A DNA stretch of 64,000 nucleotides from Laetiporus sulphureus 93-53 (taxonomy: Eukaryota > Basidiomycota > Agaricomycetes > Polyporales > Laetiporaceae): the NCBI RefSeq assembly GCF_001632365.1, contig NW_024468528.1, forward strand, positions 165,812-229,811, written 5' to 3'. The notes beneath the pieces are model-generated. The model was not told the DNA's origin and ran no database searches. It worked only from the letters and a program-made list of their open reading frames with translations. Shown piece after piece: positions 35,416 to 46,515 of the stretch (position 1 is its first letter; the number at the start of each line of letters is the position of its first letter). A program made the translations under genes and the position numbers.

Positions 35416-35467
35416 GTTTCAGAGCGCCCAACGACGGAGGCCACGGACGCGCAGGTCAACGTTAACG

Positions 35468-35945
35468 GTGTACATGGCCACGGCTTCCTTTGCATCCTCG
35501 CCTTTCCGTCGACCTATGGCTGACATTGCTCTCGTCTCGTCTGACAATGCAAAGTTCCACGTCCACCAAGTGATTCTCAACAAGGCACCTCCCCATGTTA
35601 TCCATGCCTCAGACAGCAGCTCGAACGACGGTGATCACGGCCTGCCTACTGTCCTAGCCCCAGCTTGCGCTACTCGCCTCCCCACATTCTCGACATTCGA
35701 CTCCGAGTCGTCTATCCTATGTGCGATCCCGTTATCGCAACGTGAGAGGATGCGGTCGCGTCGCTGGAAGCCTCCACGAAGGACGACCTCGAAGTGGAGA
35801 AGGTGTTCCATGCTGTGGTGTTCGTGAAGCCTCCCTTCGTCCAGCAAGATGATCTAGGCGTGTATTCTCTTGCAGTGTCCCCGTTCTGGGAATACAAGCC
35901 GGGAACATGTATCCGCAGGCTCGTAGTATGATCACAGCGGCGCTC
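35468..35945 (+). pseudogene. Decayed BTB/POZ-domain protein
   Basis: The start (MATASFASSPFRRPMADIAL) and SSDNAKFHVHQVILNKAPP match the first half of basidiomycete BTB/POZ proteins, which usually read DV-L-SSD-FHVHK-IL. The frame then shifts: GLPTVLAPACATRLPTF lies in frame 1, while EDAVASLEASTKDDLEKVFH and AVVFVKPPFVQQDDLGVYSL lie in other frames, with a stop in between. BTB proteins of this type are a large expanded fungal family, often adaptors. Multiple shifts and a stop show it is dead. Confidence 0.65.
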
Positions 35946-36717
35946 ACACCGATCGGCTAGCTATTTTTGTTGCGCAATCCTCGCATGTGCTTGATTTCTC
36001 CTCGCCGGAACTACTGTCTCTGCGATAGCAGAAATTGCGAATCTTGCCAATATTGTGTCGTCGCAATGGTGAAGGTTGCGATCAGGTTTCCGCTGGAAGG
36101 GGCGTGGATAATCTAGTGCTCAGCATCGTTCGCAACCCATAAAATCGACTTCTCTCCTTCCTAGAATGGCGCAGCGAAGGTAGCGAAACGTATGTTTGCG
36201 AGGAATTCCCAAGGCCTAACAAGTCATCCTGGAAACATACGACGTCGACCATTCAAGCTTCAAGTGTTGCTCCTCCACTGTACTGTCCGCGTCCCTACGG
36301 CACGTTGTGGCCTGGCTACTGTCAATTACTGCTACTGTTCACCTGTCTATCATAGAAGGGTCTTGCTCCCGTGAACAAACACATGAAACTCGAGCTCGAG
36401 CACGCTTGACCTTGATGTCCAACCTGCAGCGTAACAGGGTGCTCTCTTTCGCGGCTCTGCCTTGCTTGTATCCATTGTGCGCGGCTGACTGCATTATTTG
36501 GCAGTAGCATCGACATCGAGAAGAGCTGATGATCGATCAAGACAGACTGTCAACGCTGTCGGCCATCGACATCTGCACCTTCGGTGACATGCCGTTCCAT
36601 TCCAACATGCCAGTCGCCGCCGCCGCTAAATAAGGACTCCACACACCGACTCTCTCTTTTCTCCGCCCACATCCCCCGCTCACTGCTTGCACACAGCCTA
36701 ACGTGTATCGCATCACT
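35946..36717. other. Intergenic, nothing recognised
   Basis: The end contains a CTAAATAAGG box (about 36626) and a CT-rich leader (36645-36680) before the hypothetical gene at 36718, which looks like a real core promoter. Confidence 0.4.
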
Positions 36718-37404
36718 ATGTCACCTGCCGATCCTTTCTTTCAGCCTTTCCGTTTCATAGCCACGGATGTTGTGGACGTTCCTTCGGGTCCCGCTTTTCT
36801 TCGTCAACTCGGTTCGTATCCTGGCACTCGTGTGCCTTCGAGGGTAGTCTGTGCTGCCGGTGGCGTTATGCTCTTCATGATGGTTGTAACATGTTGGCTG
36901 GTGTGGGTTCTACGAAACAAGGTGTGTCTTAGGCATTTAGGTTCTGCGAACGGTGCGTTTACACGTACGGGAAATGGACAGGATGCCAAAACGCCGACTA
37001 TATGCGACGCGCTGGGCGCGTCGATAATATTTGAACGAGCTTTCCGCGCAGCGATTTCATGGACAGCGATTACAAGTATCGCCTCACCCGAGGCAGAGAA
37101 AGCAACGGCGTCAAAATCCGAAAAAACCCTCTCGCAGACAACGTTGAACGATAATGATTGTATAGCGCCTCCACACCCAGTGAAGTTCGATATACCGTGG
37201 CCTCAGTTTCCTCTTGCCGAAACATTTGGCGAAGATATCGTGATCACTTCAACACCACAAGCGAAACTGCACTCTGCGCGTGGTGGCTGTGATGTTCATG
37301 TTCGTTGCGTTCGACCCAAGTGGAGTGCTCGGCTCGAAAGTTGCACGACGGACTCGGTCTCTGCTAGCCTGCTGTCACAAGATAAGACGGCCGCCTCTCA
37401 TTAG
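36718..37404 (+). CDS. Hypothetical single-pass membrane protein
   Basis: An uninterrupted frame of 228 residues starts MSPADPFFQPFRFIATDVVD. A transmembrane segment (VMLFMMVVTCWLVWVL, about residues 50-66) is followed by a polar, Thr/Ser-rich part (about 100-228) with no known domain. A TATA-like box and CT-rich leader precede the ATG. It sits between gene D and its broken copy E, and could be an orphan gene or the front of a longer one. No family is recognised. Confidence 0.5.
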   Translation: MSPADPFFQPFRFIATDVVDVPSGPAFLRQLGSYPGTRVPSRVVCAAGGVMLFMMVVTCWLVWVLRNKVCLRHLGSANGAFTRTGNGQDAKTPTICDALGASIIFERAFRAAISWTAITSIASPEAEKATASKSEKTLSQTTLNDNDCIAPPHPVKFDIPWPQFPLAETFGEDIVITSTPQAKLHSARGGCDVHVRCVRPKWSARLESCTTDSVSASLLSQDKTAASH

Positions 37405-37605
37405 ACACTGGAGACATCTCCAGGCCTCGCTTTCTCTGACATTAATGCGATGCCTACTCCCAAACAAAGCTCGGACAAAGAAAAACATGTACAATCGGCG
37501 AGCCCACATGTCCCGCGGGAACAGTATGCGCATATAGGCTCCATAAGACGAGACGAGTCCTTTCGTCTGCAGATCAACGACGGCAGAGGCACTGGCATGC
37601 TCATT

Positions 37606-38240
37606 TGATGCCGAAATGCTCGGGCTCCCAGCAGAGCTTCTCGGAAGCGGAAGTCCAGGCAGCAAACTAGGCCTGAAGCCATCAAAGGAGATAAGGCTCA
37701 TTTGCAGAATAGTATTCCCTCATCTGCAATCGCGGGTGAGAAGCGCAAACGAGCCACGTTGGCGTCGCGACAGCCCCCCTCCGCCAAGACGAACATCAAT
37801 CCCGCAAGCACTGCAGTCCCCGAACATCCAAGGGCGTACGCTGTCGACCGTGGTGGCGATATCAACTGTCCATGGCCTGGTTGCTCCCACAGCTCCAGCG
37901 CGCTGCAGATGCGCCGCCACCTCTCCCAGAAGCACAGGTGTGATGCATCATGTTGCTACTGGCCGGGGTGCCAGGCAAGCAATTTTTCTTCAGCGGCGAG
38001 GCACATTGAAGATCATCACCTCAAGATTGAGTGGGTTTGTCCCGCTTGCAACAGTACCTTCAAGAGCGAGCGGTCGGGGAACAGGCATATCCTCCAATCT
38101 TGCGAGGCGTGGCAGCGTGTCGATGTCGAGGAGATCAAGGAGAATTTGGCTAGTGATGACAACGTCAGCGATCGATACCAAGCGAGTTAAAATCCTTGGA
38201 GAACGAGAGGGTGGTCGACAAGATGCCGACTAGACGTAGA
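37606..38240 (+). pseudogene. Zinc-finger locus E, truncated copy of gene D
   Basis: The frame RKRATLASRQPPSAKTNINP onward follows gene D through all three fingers (INCPWPGCSHSSSALQMRRH; SCCYWPGCQASNFSSAARH; WVCPACNSTFKSERSGNRH). The 5' end is lost: an in-frame TGA lies just before the duplicated part and no ATG or promoter joins it. At the 3' end one base is missing (AACGTCAGC against AACGGTCAGC in D), which shifts the frame to an early stop at 38190. The finger residues are intact, so decay is recent, or the copy is still used in some spliced form. Confidence 0.7.
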
Positions 38241-38869
38241 AGGATATAATTCTCAAAATTTTGAATGCGTGATTAGATTTATACCGCTTCATTGCCCCAC
38301 TCACTTTAATGTCTTGTGTATTACTTGAACTTTGCGTTGTATATTAGCTCAGTTTGCTCGGCCTTCTCACAAAACCAAATCATTAGTAACAGAACCATCG
38401 TATTTTACTTGCAAGATTGACACGAGGATGCGCTCGGAGGTCATCGCAGAGCGCGGTCAATCACTATAATTAGTGCAAGCACTCGTCCGAGATCGCTCTC
38501 GCTTCACCGTCTGCGTCAAAATATTAGCTGTACATTATGTGTAATGTTGATCAGCAAAGATGAGCATTCACAACGTACATAAAGTAGCACACATTCATCG
38601 CTTGCCAGTAATACAAGTCAGACGTCAGACATGATGCAACAATTCGCTTTCACGAGTACAATACTATTGATCCTACCCATCCAATGTCTGAGCATGCATC
38701 CCGAAACTCCTGAAACCTTCGACAGGATCCATATACACGAGTCAGTTCGGAACACCACCCAGCTTGCTTGAAGTAACTCCCATACTACTGCCCCAAAGAC
38801 CAAACTTCCCTATCCATAGCAAGCGTTCTCATTAGTCCCGTTCGAATAGCCACAGCGACTAGAAGGCTT
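38241..38869. other. Intergenic
   Basis: The first 250 bp belong to duplicated block copy 2. The remainder is the 3' flank of the FunK1 gene and shows nothing recognisable. Confidence 0.4.
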
Positions 38870-41800
38870 CTAGGTACGCCGACGTACAACCGGCTTTGAT
38901 GCACCGAGAGTCGTGGACTGTGCCGCAGCACCTATCCGGGCCGACCGACGCAAGGTCGTATGTTGTCCCTGCAGTGTCTGCGTCTTGGAGCGAGAGCTGT
39001 CCGGCTGAGGTCGAGGCGGGGGAGTAGGTGACCGGCGACTGGGACCAGCTTCCGCGGAGGTCTGCTGGTGTGTGCGCGAGCGTTGCCCACTTGTGCCGGC
39101 CTTGGCGCTCGACTTTCCTGGCTTTGTCTTCGTCTTCTTCAATGGCCGTTCGTCGTCGACCGCTATCGACGCCCGACGTTTGCCGAGGCTGGTTCGTTCG
39201 TGGATAGCTTCCGTGACTTCCTGCTCATCGACGTCCATCGAGTCCTCGTCCTGTTGTACGACACCCTCGTCAACCTCGCTGTCGTCCAGCATGACAGGTT
39301 CTTCGCCGCGGCGTTTCTTCGATCTGCTGGAGCTTGGCTCCCCGGCGCGTTGTTTGCCCTTCCCAGCGATAGTTTCTGCCACGCGTTTCTGCCCCCGCCT
39401 AGAGCGTGTATCCACAGCGCGTTGCTTTCCCTTGCCAACCACTGGCTCAGATTCATCGCCCTCGTCGTCTTCCTCTCCGTTCTGAGCAACAGCGAGACTG
39501 CGGCCCATGGAAGTAGTGGTGGCTCGGAAAGGTGGCCGTTCGGCAGCAACATTGTGAATCTTGCGTTCTACTCTATCCGGCTTAACAGGGAACCGCATGT
39601 TTAAGATCTCATCCGACATCCGCGCTAAATTAGCGAGAGTCCAGGATCTCGGGTACCCACCCTTCTTGTATGTGTTTTCCGGAGAATTCAAATTCATGGC
39701 TTTGTTCAACCAACGGTGCAAGGCAGGAGGTTTGAACTTGAAGGCTGAAGTTTGGGACCGCTCAACCTTGTTCGCTATCTTCCGTAGACCGCCTTTATCC
39801 TTTCCGCCGATGACGAGGTGTTCATCGAAGAACTCAGAGAAGAAGGTCTCCAGGTCCTCCCCAGATTGATTATGACCCAGCCATCGTGCAGCGCAGTAGA
39901 GGACTACGTAGAGTAAAGACTCCATGTCGTCCTGGATAACGTGCAGATAGTTAGATTTAGTCAGGACGTTCACCGACATGAACTGCCAGGTGCCCTGCAG
40001 CGTGATTTAACGAGACGTTCCGTGATTTGGAAGTATACACTTACAGTGATGTGCCATTTGCGGCCCCTTGGAGCACGCTTGATGCCGCAGCAGAACTCCC
40101 AATCTATTAGATATCCGGTCCTTCTATCCTCGCCAGGCTTCCTAAACAAAACGATGTTTCTTACACTTAGATCGCGGTGAATCTTCTTGGCCTTTTTGTA
40201 GGCATCCGTCATTGCTAGAGTGGGAGACCGTCAATGAAGTCTTCTACTAGAAGACGCACAACAACGTACCATCGAGAACATCATGGGTACTGCGAAGAAG
40301 CTCCTTCGAGCTCTGAAGATGGGGTAGGCTGTAGCCAGCGATATCCAAAACGACTCTATAGTGCACGTGCCGCGAAACCGTGATCTCTCGAGACTTTCCA
40401 ACTACACCAGTGCCTTTACACAACCACGGAGCTTTGACGAACTCGTGTGTACGCGTCTCTTGATATTCTGTATCTGATCAGAGACCGATGGTCACTCGAT
40501 TGCATGCGAGAAACGAGCTCAATGCTCACCATGTTCACTACTTAGCTTCACATCACCATGGTGCATAACTTTGGGCACATTCCGTATTTCGTACTGTTTC
40601 AAGCCTTCCAGAATGGTTCCTTCCGGCTGTATTTCTTCTTTTTTATCCCGATAGCGCCAAGTGTCCTTCAGAAACCTGACGCTGCCATCCAAAGCCATCG
40701 CCCAATATCCGCGCGTGGCTCGACTTGCAACCGACATGGGCGATACAACAGGGCATGAAACGAGATAGCGGACCGGTCGAACCTCGGTGGTGCCTTGCTC
40801 GCCAGCCTCCTCGAACACGTGAATGACTGCGACTTTGCCCGGCTCGTAGTGCTCGCGCAAACCCCGTTTCAGTCGTTCCTGATCTTCTGGGATTTGTCCC
40901 TCGACTGCTGCCTTTCCCTTCTTCCTCTTTGGTGGGCGCATAACGTCCTCAACCGAAGCAGAGAGCAGCAACTGCTCCTTGACGTGCTGAGCAATCGCCT
41001 TCTTGAACGTTTCCTCCTCCGCTGCATCCGTAGCCCATTCCACCGTCATGTCGAAGCCTCGGGCATGATCGCTAGCATGGCCGAACCACCACAAGAACCT
41101 ACACACCAACTCGGGATCCTGATGCAGATCGACAGATTCCGTAACAATCATCCCGCCACGATCCCAGTAGAACAATCTAACATGGGAGCCCGACATGGAC
41201 AACGAGAAGAGGGAGTGGCGATGCTGCCGGGCAAGAATCTCCGTAGCATATGCAATATTCTGCCCGAGAGCTCTCTTTGCAATATCCTTGTTTTTCAACG
41301 ACGAATGATTAAGGATGAACTGGTGCGTTGAGCGTTCCACATTCTTCGGGGGATCCGTGAAAAAGTCGACCGCTACGCTGCGTTTCACTTCAATGAATAT
41401 TTCCGCGTAGCCCATATGAGCAACAGCCGCACTGCTCTTGCTTTTCTTCTCGGGAACCTCTACACCATCTCGGTAGCCGCAAAGATCTGGCTTCTGCACA
41501 CCGGGACCCGAAGTCTCCGCCCGTGACGATGTATCTTTGAACGTGATTCCTGGACATCTGCATTCATCGCCCTGACCATTCACCGCGGTAATCTACAATA
41601 GTGTCACTTCAGCAGCAGTATGATATGCGGGTCTCAGCGACTTACAAGTGGAACGTAGAGTTCCTGTTCCTTCTCGGCTTGCTTAGGAACATCCGCAAAG
41701 GCTCCCGCAGAGGGAGGCATGCCCTCAAATGACATCTCCTTGAAGCCAGGACATAGACTATTGCAGAAATCCACGACAGGCATTGGGCCGAGTGTCCAGT

Positions 41801-42122
41801 CCTGAGCCTCGTCAGCTAGACGCAGATAACGTTTCTCCGCCTCTACACCATCAAACCCATACTCCTGACTCGAGTTCTCGTTTCTTGCCATGGGAGTGTG
41901 CAGAAGTGGACCACTGTTGGGAGGCCTGTTCCGATTCTCGGGAGTGCGAGGCGGGGCGGTGGCCTGCTGTCCGTCCGTAGGAGTGCGAGTCCCGGAAGGG
42001 CCAGCTTCCGGACTAGCCTTCCGAACAGGAGCACGGGAAGAAGATGCTTTGCCTGTTGAAGGTCGACCTGTCTGAGTAGACTGCATCGTAGCACCCCTCC
42101 GGGCCCTAGTGGCGCGGCTCAT
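38870..42122 (-). CDS. FunK1-type fungal protein kinase
   Basis: Five exons: 42122-41646, 41592-40530, 40473-40270, 40214-40045 and 39994-38870, all in phase, giving 1012 residues. The N-terminus (about 1-90) is disordered. The FunK1 N-lobe follows, with EIFIEVKRS, FSLSMSGSHVRLFYWDRGG and GYWAMALDGSVRFLKDTWRY. The catalytic loop is KKIHRDLSVRNIVLF and the magnesium-binding segment is YLIDWEF (IDWE in place of DFG). GTWQFMSVNVL and HVIQDDMESLLYVVLY, a FunK1 signature, come next. The last 200 residues are basic and disordered with GKGKQRA repeats and an NLS-like KKTKTKPGK. FunK1 kinases are expanded in mushrooms and linked to multicellular development; targets are unknown. Confidence 0.92.
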
Positions 42123-42728
42123 GACAGGCTTGTGGAAGTGTGAACGCGATGAAAAATGTCAAAACGTCGAGCACAGGCTTATATGCTGAGGAAAATGCGT
42201 GCTTATACCGCGCGGAGGAGATTGCTCTTCACTTGGTCGTCGTAGAAGATGGGGAGGAGGGTTCAACTTGGAAGCGCGCGACGCGAGAATGGCGAGGCAC
42301 GTGCCCGCGTGTGGTCATGCACGTGATGTATGTTACTGCTTGTCTTCTCGGGCGCTACGCTGCCAGCGTCGCGCTCACTTGAAAAAGGAAAGGTTACATG
42401 AGCGCTCAGCGCTGAGAGCGCACATACCATTGAGCAGCAAGTTGGTTGAGGCAGAGATACCCATGATCACCAGTTAAATCGGGAGGGTCTTCAGAAGAGA
42501 ATATGGTAGTGTGTTCGTGAATTCGTCTCAGAGAACAGAAGGATGATGTCGGCAGCAGTTTGATCAGTTTGTGGCTGAGCTCGCCGGTGGCGCCTTGAGG
42601 CTTGTTCACGACCTACTACGACGGACAGAAGCTTTTCGTCTCGATCTCCTGGTGTATCACACGAAGATTTCATTCTTGCTCTGCAACAATTTCTACGGCA
42701 CCTTGCACAGCGTGCGGTATATTGCACT
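42123..42728. promoter_or_regulatory. Divergent promoter region FunK1 / prenylcysteine oxidase
   Basis: 606 bp lie between the two outward-facing starts. A near-palindrome GAGCGCTCAGCGCTGAGAGCG lies at about 42400-42420. No clear TATA box is seen on either side. Confidence 0.4.
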
Positions 42729-44655
42729 ATGCGGGCTCATCTAATAGTCGCGGCTGCACTCCTAGTTGGGCACGCTACCGCTTTCCAGCTGCCCTTCAAC
42801 ATCCCATTCCTATCGAACAGCCACGGAAGCGTATCTTCCATAGACTCCCTTTCTGTCGAAAATCCTCCCAACAAGATTGCCATCATAGGTGCAGGTGCAG
42901 GCGGCTCGTCTGCGGCGTTCTGGATCGCGAAGGCGAAGCAGCGGTTCGGGTTGGACGTCGAAGTGGACGTGTACGAGAAGAGTAACTACATTGGTGGCCG
43001 TGCGTATTGATGCTACCTGGAGTGAGTGTCATGATGAAAGCTGAGTGAATGGGCCAGGCAGCACCGTGGTGTACCCCTACGACAATAAGGAGCTACAGCC
43101 CGTCGAGCTCGGCGCATCCATCTTCGTCGAGGACAACAAGAATTTGTGGCGCGCTATAGAGGAGTTTGACCTCGAGAAGATCGACTTCGGGAAAGACGAC
43201 AGCGTTATGGGGCTCTGGGATGGCTCGCAGATCCTGCTCACGGTCTGTGTCCATCCGCTGTATGATTCTGCACCCTCGTAATTAACTGACATGTCTACGG
43301 TACAGACGGGCGGCAAGGGCTTCTACACTGGTTGGCTAGATACGGTCAAGGTCGCCTGGAGGTACGGCTTCTCTGCCCACCGGCGCGCAAAGGCTACCGT
43401 GCAGTCAATGATCGACACCTATCTCACGCTCTATGCACCCTCCGCGCCGCGTTTCTCCAACATCACGACGCTCGCCGAAGAGCTTGACTGGACGCCCATC
43501 CTCGCGCAAACGGCGGCCGAGTACTTGGACACGAAGGGCATCAACCGGCAGTACACGCGCGAGCTCGTCGACGCGCTCACGCGCGTAAACTACGGGCAGA
43601 ACGTCGACGCCATCCACGCGCTCGAGGGCATGTGCTCGATGGCCGCGGACGGTGCATCCAGTGTCAAGGGCGGAAACTTCCAGCTATTCGAAGAGTTCGT
43701 GAAGCGGAGCAACGCTTCGGTGAGTCTCGAAACCGCCGTCACCGCGCTGAAACACGACGAGGCGTCGGGTGCTTGGCTCGTCAGCACTGCCGACTCGCGC
43801 CAAGCGTATCGCGCGGTCATCCTCGCCGCGCCATTCCACAGCGCGAACATCTCGCTGTTCCCCGAGGCGCTTGCCGAGTCGTTTCCGGAACAGCCGTACG
43901 TCCGCCTGCATGTCACTCTCCTGAGCACACCCGCGCCCAGCCCAAACTCCGCGTACTTCGGGCTCGGCGCCCACTCCGCGCCGACGACACTACTTACGAC
44001 AGCGAATGCAGTACGTGAGGGTACGGGCGCGGAGCCCGAGTTCAACTCCCTGACGTATCATGGGAAGGTGCGCGCGGCGGACGGCGAGCCATGGGCAGGC
44101 GAGGCCGGCGAGGAGTGGGTGGTGAAGATCTTCTCCAAGAAGAGGCTTACAGATGATTGGCTGGAGAATATGTTTGGAAAAGTAGGATGGGTGCTGCGCA
44201 AAGAGGTCAGTAAACAGCCGGGTTGTCGTGTTGTTAGCTTCGCTCATGACGCTCTTCTTCTTAGTGGGACGCGTACCCTGTGCTACCTCCGACCACGTCG
44301 TTCGCGCCGATCAAGGTCACAGAGGGCTTGTACTATGTGAACGCATTCGAGCCGTAAGCCAGCTGCAGGCGCTTGCCCCATCTCGCATATAACAAACGTT
44401 GTTTCTTACAGGTTCATCTCGACGATGGAAACCGAGACCATCGCGGCGCGCAACGTCGTCGACCTCCTCCTGCATGACGAGTTCGGCGCTGCGATCTGCC
44501 CCATCAAGCTCGTCGAGGAAATTGACATCGAGGAGCATACCGTCGTGCTGGAGGATGGTGAAGAGGCGGAGGTGTATGACGTGAAAGTCGACGTAGAGCA
44601 GGTGCCGGTGGAGGAAAAGGACCCGAAGAGCTTCGTCCTAGGATGGGACTGTTAG
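42729..44655 (+). CDS. Prenylcysteine oxidase/lyase-like FAD enzyme (PCYOX1 family)
   Basis: Five exons: 42729-42999, 43058-43242, 43306-44205, 44265-44353 and 44412-44655, giving 562 residues (human PCYOX1 is about 505). A signal peptide (MRAHLIVAAALLVGHATAF) is followed by the FAD-binding motif IAIIGAGAGGSSAAFWIAKA (about residue 51) and DVYEKSNYIGGRS. The middle contains VDALTRVNYGQNVDAIHALE and GGNFQLFEEFVKRSNA, both typical of the family. The enzyme oxidatively cleaves the thioether of prenylcysteines released from degraded prenylated proteins, probably in a lysosomal or secretory compartment. The last 60 acidic residues exceed the usual length. Confidence 0.92.
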
Positions 44656-45107
44656 ACGGTGGCTGTTGTTGCGGTTGGATGCATCTGCACTGGACTGAAT
44701 CTGTAGTAATGTATTTACTAATTTTTTGTCTCTCGTCTGGAATGTGCATAAGTATTGTTTGCCCTGTGTCAATCTTACTCGTCGTGCATTTGACCAGACT
44801 GTAACTGTTCTGCTTAGTACGATCGTCCAAGAGCATACATAAAACAAAGTATCTGCATGAAGAGAAATAACAAGGTTTGTTCGCAACCAAGTAGCGAGTT
44901 GTAGTACCGTCGGATATATTGTATATTTTGTCGCCCCATCTTAGGGCGCATCTGTAGCATTAGCGGTCAGACCTGCACTCTATGGTCACCAGCAATATGG
45001 CAGAACCCACCTAGTTTGCCCTTCCAAGAAATGCGTCACCGCGTCTTGAACGCTCCTCTTCCCGTCACACAAAGCACAGCCTCCCAATCTCTCCGTCAAG
45101 GCGTGGT
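44656..45107. other. Convergent 3' flanks, nothing recognised
   Basis: This is a tail-to-tail intergenic region between the oxidase and the SPT-like gene. Confidence 0.4.
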
Positions 45108-45594
45108 TCACAGCGCGTCACGTACGTCGAGCACGTATCCTAGAGGAGGCGTGACGTTCCCGGCCGCAGCCCATCGTGAGCTCCAGCTGAGGGCCGACGT
45201 GACCCCCAGCTCGCGTCCCAGCAGGTAGTATTTCGTGCGTCCGTACACGTAGGAGATGTGGTCAGGAAGGTAGAGGTAGATCCCGGCAGTGAGGAGCGCG
45301 AACAGCGTCCAGAAGAAGCAGGCTGGCGAACGCGGGGAATCACATCAGACCGCTTCAATCAACGACGTATAGCATGTAACACGCACCAACAAGCACCTTC
45401 TCCCAGGGCTCCATCATCGACAGCGCGAAGGTCGTCTCGAGCCACATGCGTCGCCGCCAGACGAACGCGCCCAGCGCGCTGCGTGGCGGTCGATAGGGCA
45501 ACAGGAACCCGAAAAACACGTCTAGAATCGTTGGCTCGCGTTTCCATTCTGTACAGGACATCTCCGTGCGCGGCGGCGCCGCGTTGATCGACAT
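45108..45594 (-). CDS. Serine palmitoyltransferase small-subunit-like protein, copy 1
   Basis: Two exons, 45594-45387 and 45322-45108, give 140 residues. LLPYRPPRSALGAFVWRRRM precedes LETTFALSMMEPWEKVL, which resembles the LYMLEPWE core of eukaryotic small activating subunits of serine palmitoyltransferase. A membrane segment follows (FFWTLFALLTAGIYLYLP) and then HISYVYGRTKYYLLGRE. Such subunits bind the catalytic SPT dimer in the ER and raise activity for sphingoid-base synthesis. The assignment rests on this short motif. A TATATAT box lies at about 45798 (minus), 200 bp before the ATG, with a short upstream ORF between them. A paralogue is at 55396. Confidence 0.62.
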
Positions 45595-46123
45595 GCTCGA
45601 CTGTGGTTGCGGATGCGTCTGCGCGTGCGTGGAGGGGGACTGAGCCGAGAGGAAGATCGTTCCTTCCGTGGTATCCTTGCGCAGGTTGATGCTAGGTGTG
45701 AGCTCGAGGATCTGGGTAGGGCCTGATGCGTGGTGCAGGGGTATGGGTATTTCACGCAGATGGGAAGTGGTTGGAGGGCATTTTCAGGGCAGCCGAATAT
45801 ATAACGTTGTCTGCCGTCTCTATGAAACGCGCCACCAGGGTTCGGACCGCAAACGATGAATATATCATGAAACACAGAGCAATAATTCGCCGGAAGAGAC
45901 AGCCGTGCGTGTGAGGAAGTTGGAGTCGAGAGAAGAGCTAACATGAGGCTTAGCGTGGAGTATAATATGGGTTAGAGCGGGCATCGCTGTCACCGGCTCA
46001 CGTCTAGACAACTGTCGACTGAACCCATTCAACGTGAAGACCGAACATCGAGCGTCGAACGCTGGACTCTCTAAGCGAGGAGAACCATGCCAAACAAAAC
46101 CAATCGAGCAATTTGGATGAATG
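45595..46123. other. Upstream region of SPT-like copy 1
   Basis: It holds the TATA box (about 45798). The minus frame continues open upstream of the chosen ATG to about 45770 without another in-frame Met, so a longer start is unlikely. Confidence 0.4.
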
Positions 46124-46125
46124 TA

Positions 46126-46515
46126 TGGTGCGTGCCACCTCCCACCGCCTGTCCAAACATTATCATTCCCTTGTCCCTCTGGTAGAGATGTGTGGTCTCA
46201 TGAACGTAGTTGACTGCCAGACAGAAGTTCCAAAAATCGGGTGACATAAAGTTTTTGAAATGTGGGAATAAAATTCCAAATATGGCAGTGCACTGCTATA
46301 TTTGACAGCTTGGCTTCCATTTTCGGCAGCGCCTGACGGCGCGACACGTAGTATTGGTCTTGGGGCTACAGACACATTCAATACTGGTTTGTCTTGGTAC
46401 TAGTTCAAACAAAAGGTGCCCTCTGAGCCAACAAGTCCTATCTCAACGTTCGAATTTTTCGTCCGTCAAATTGGCCACTGGGACAAAAGTGGCGGTGACT
46501 AGGTGGCACGCACCA
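46126..46515. mobile_element. Second MITE, TA target duplication, different terminal repeats
   Basis: The left end TGGTGCGTGCCACCT (46126) and right end AGGTGGCACGCACCA (to 46515) are exact inverted copies, continuing more weakly through CACCGCC. TA flanks both ends (46124-46125 and 46516-46517). There is no coding capacity. A near-perfect internal palindrome, AATATGGCAGTG CACTGCTATATT, sits near the middle (about 46278). It is unrelated to the element at 949. Confidence 0.8.

Noticed and set aside
39068..39604. 178-codon plus-strand frame in FunK1
   Set aside because: Antisense to the disordered FunK1 tail; low complexity only.
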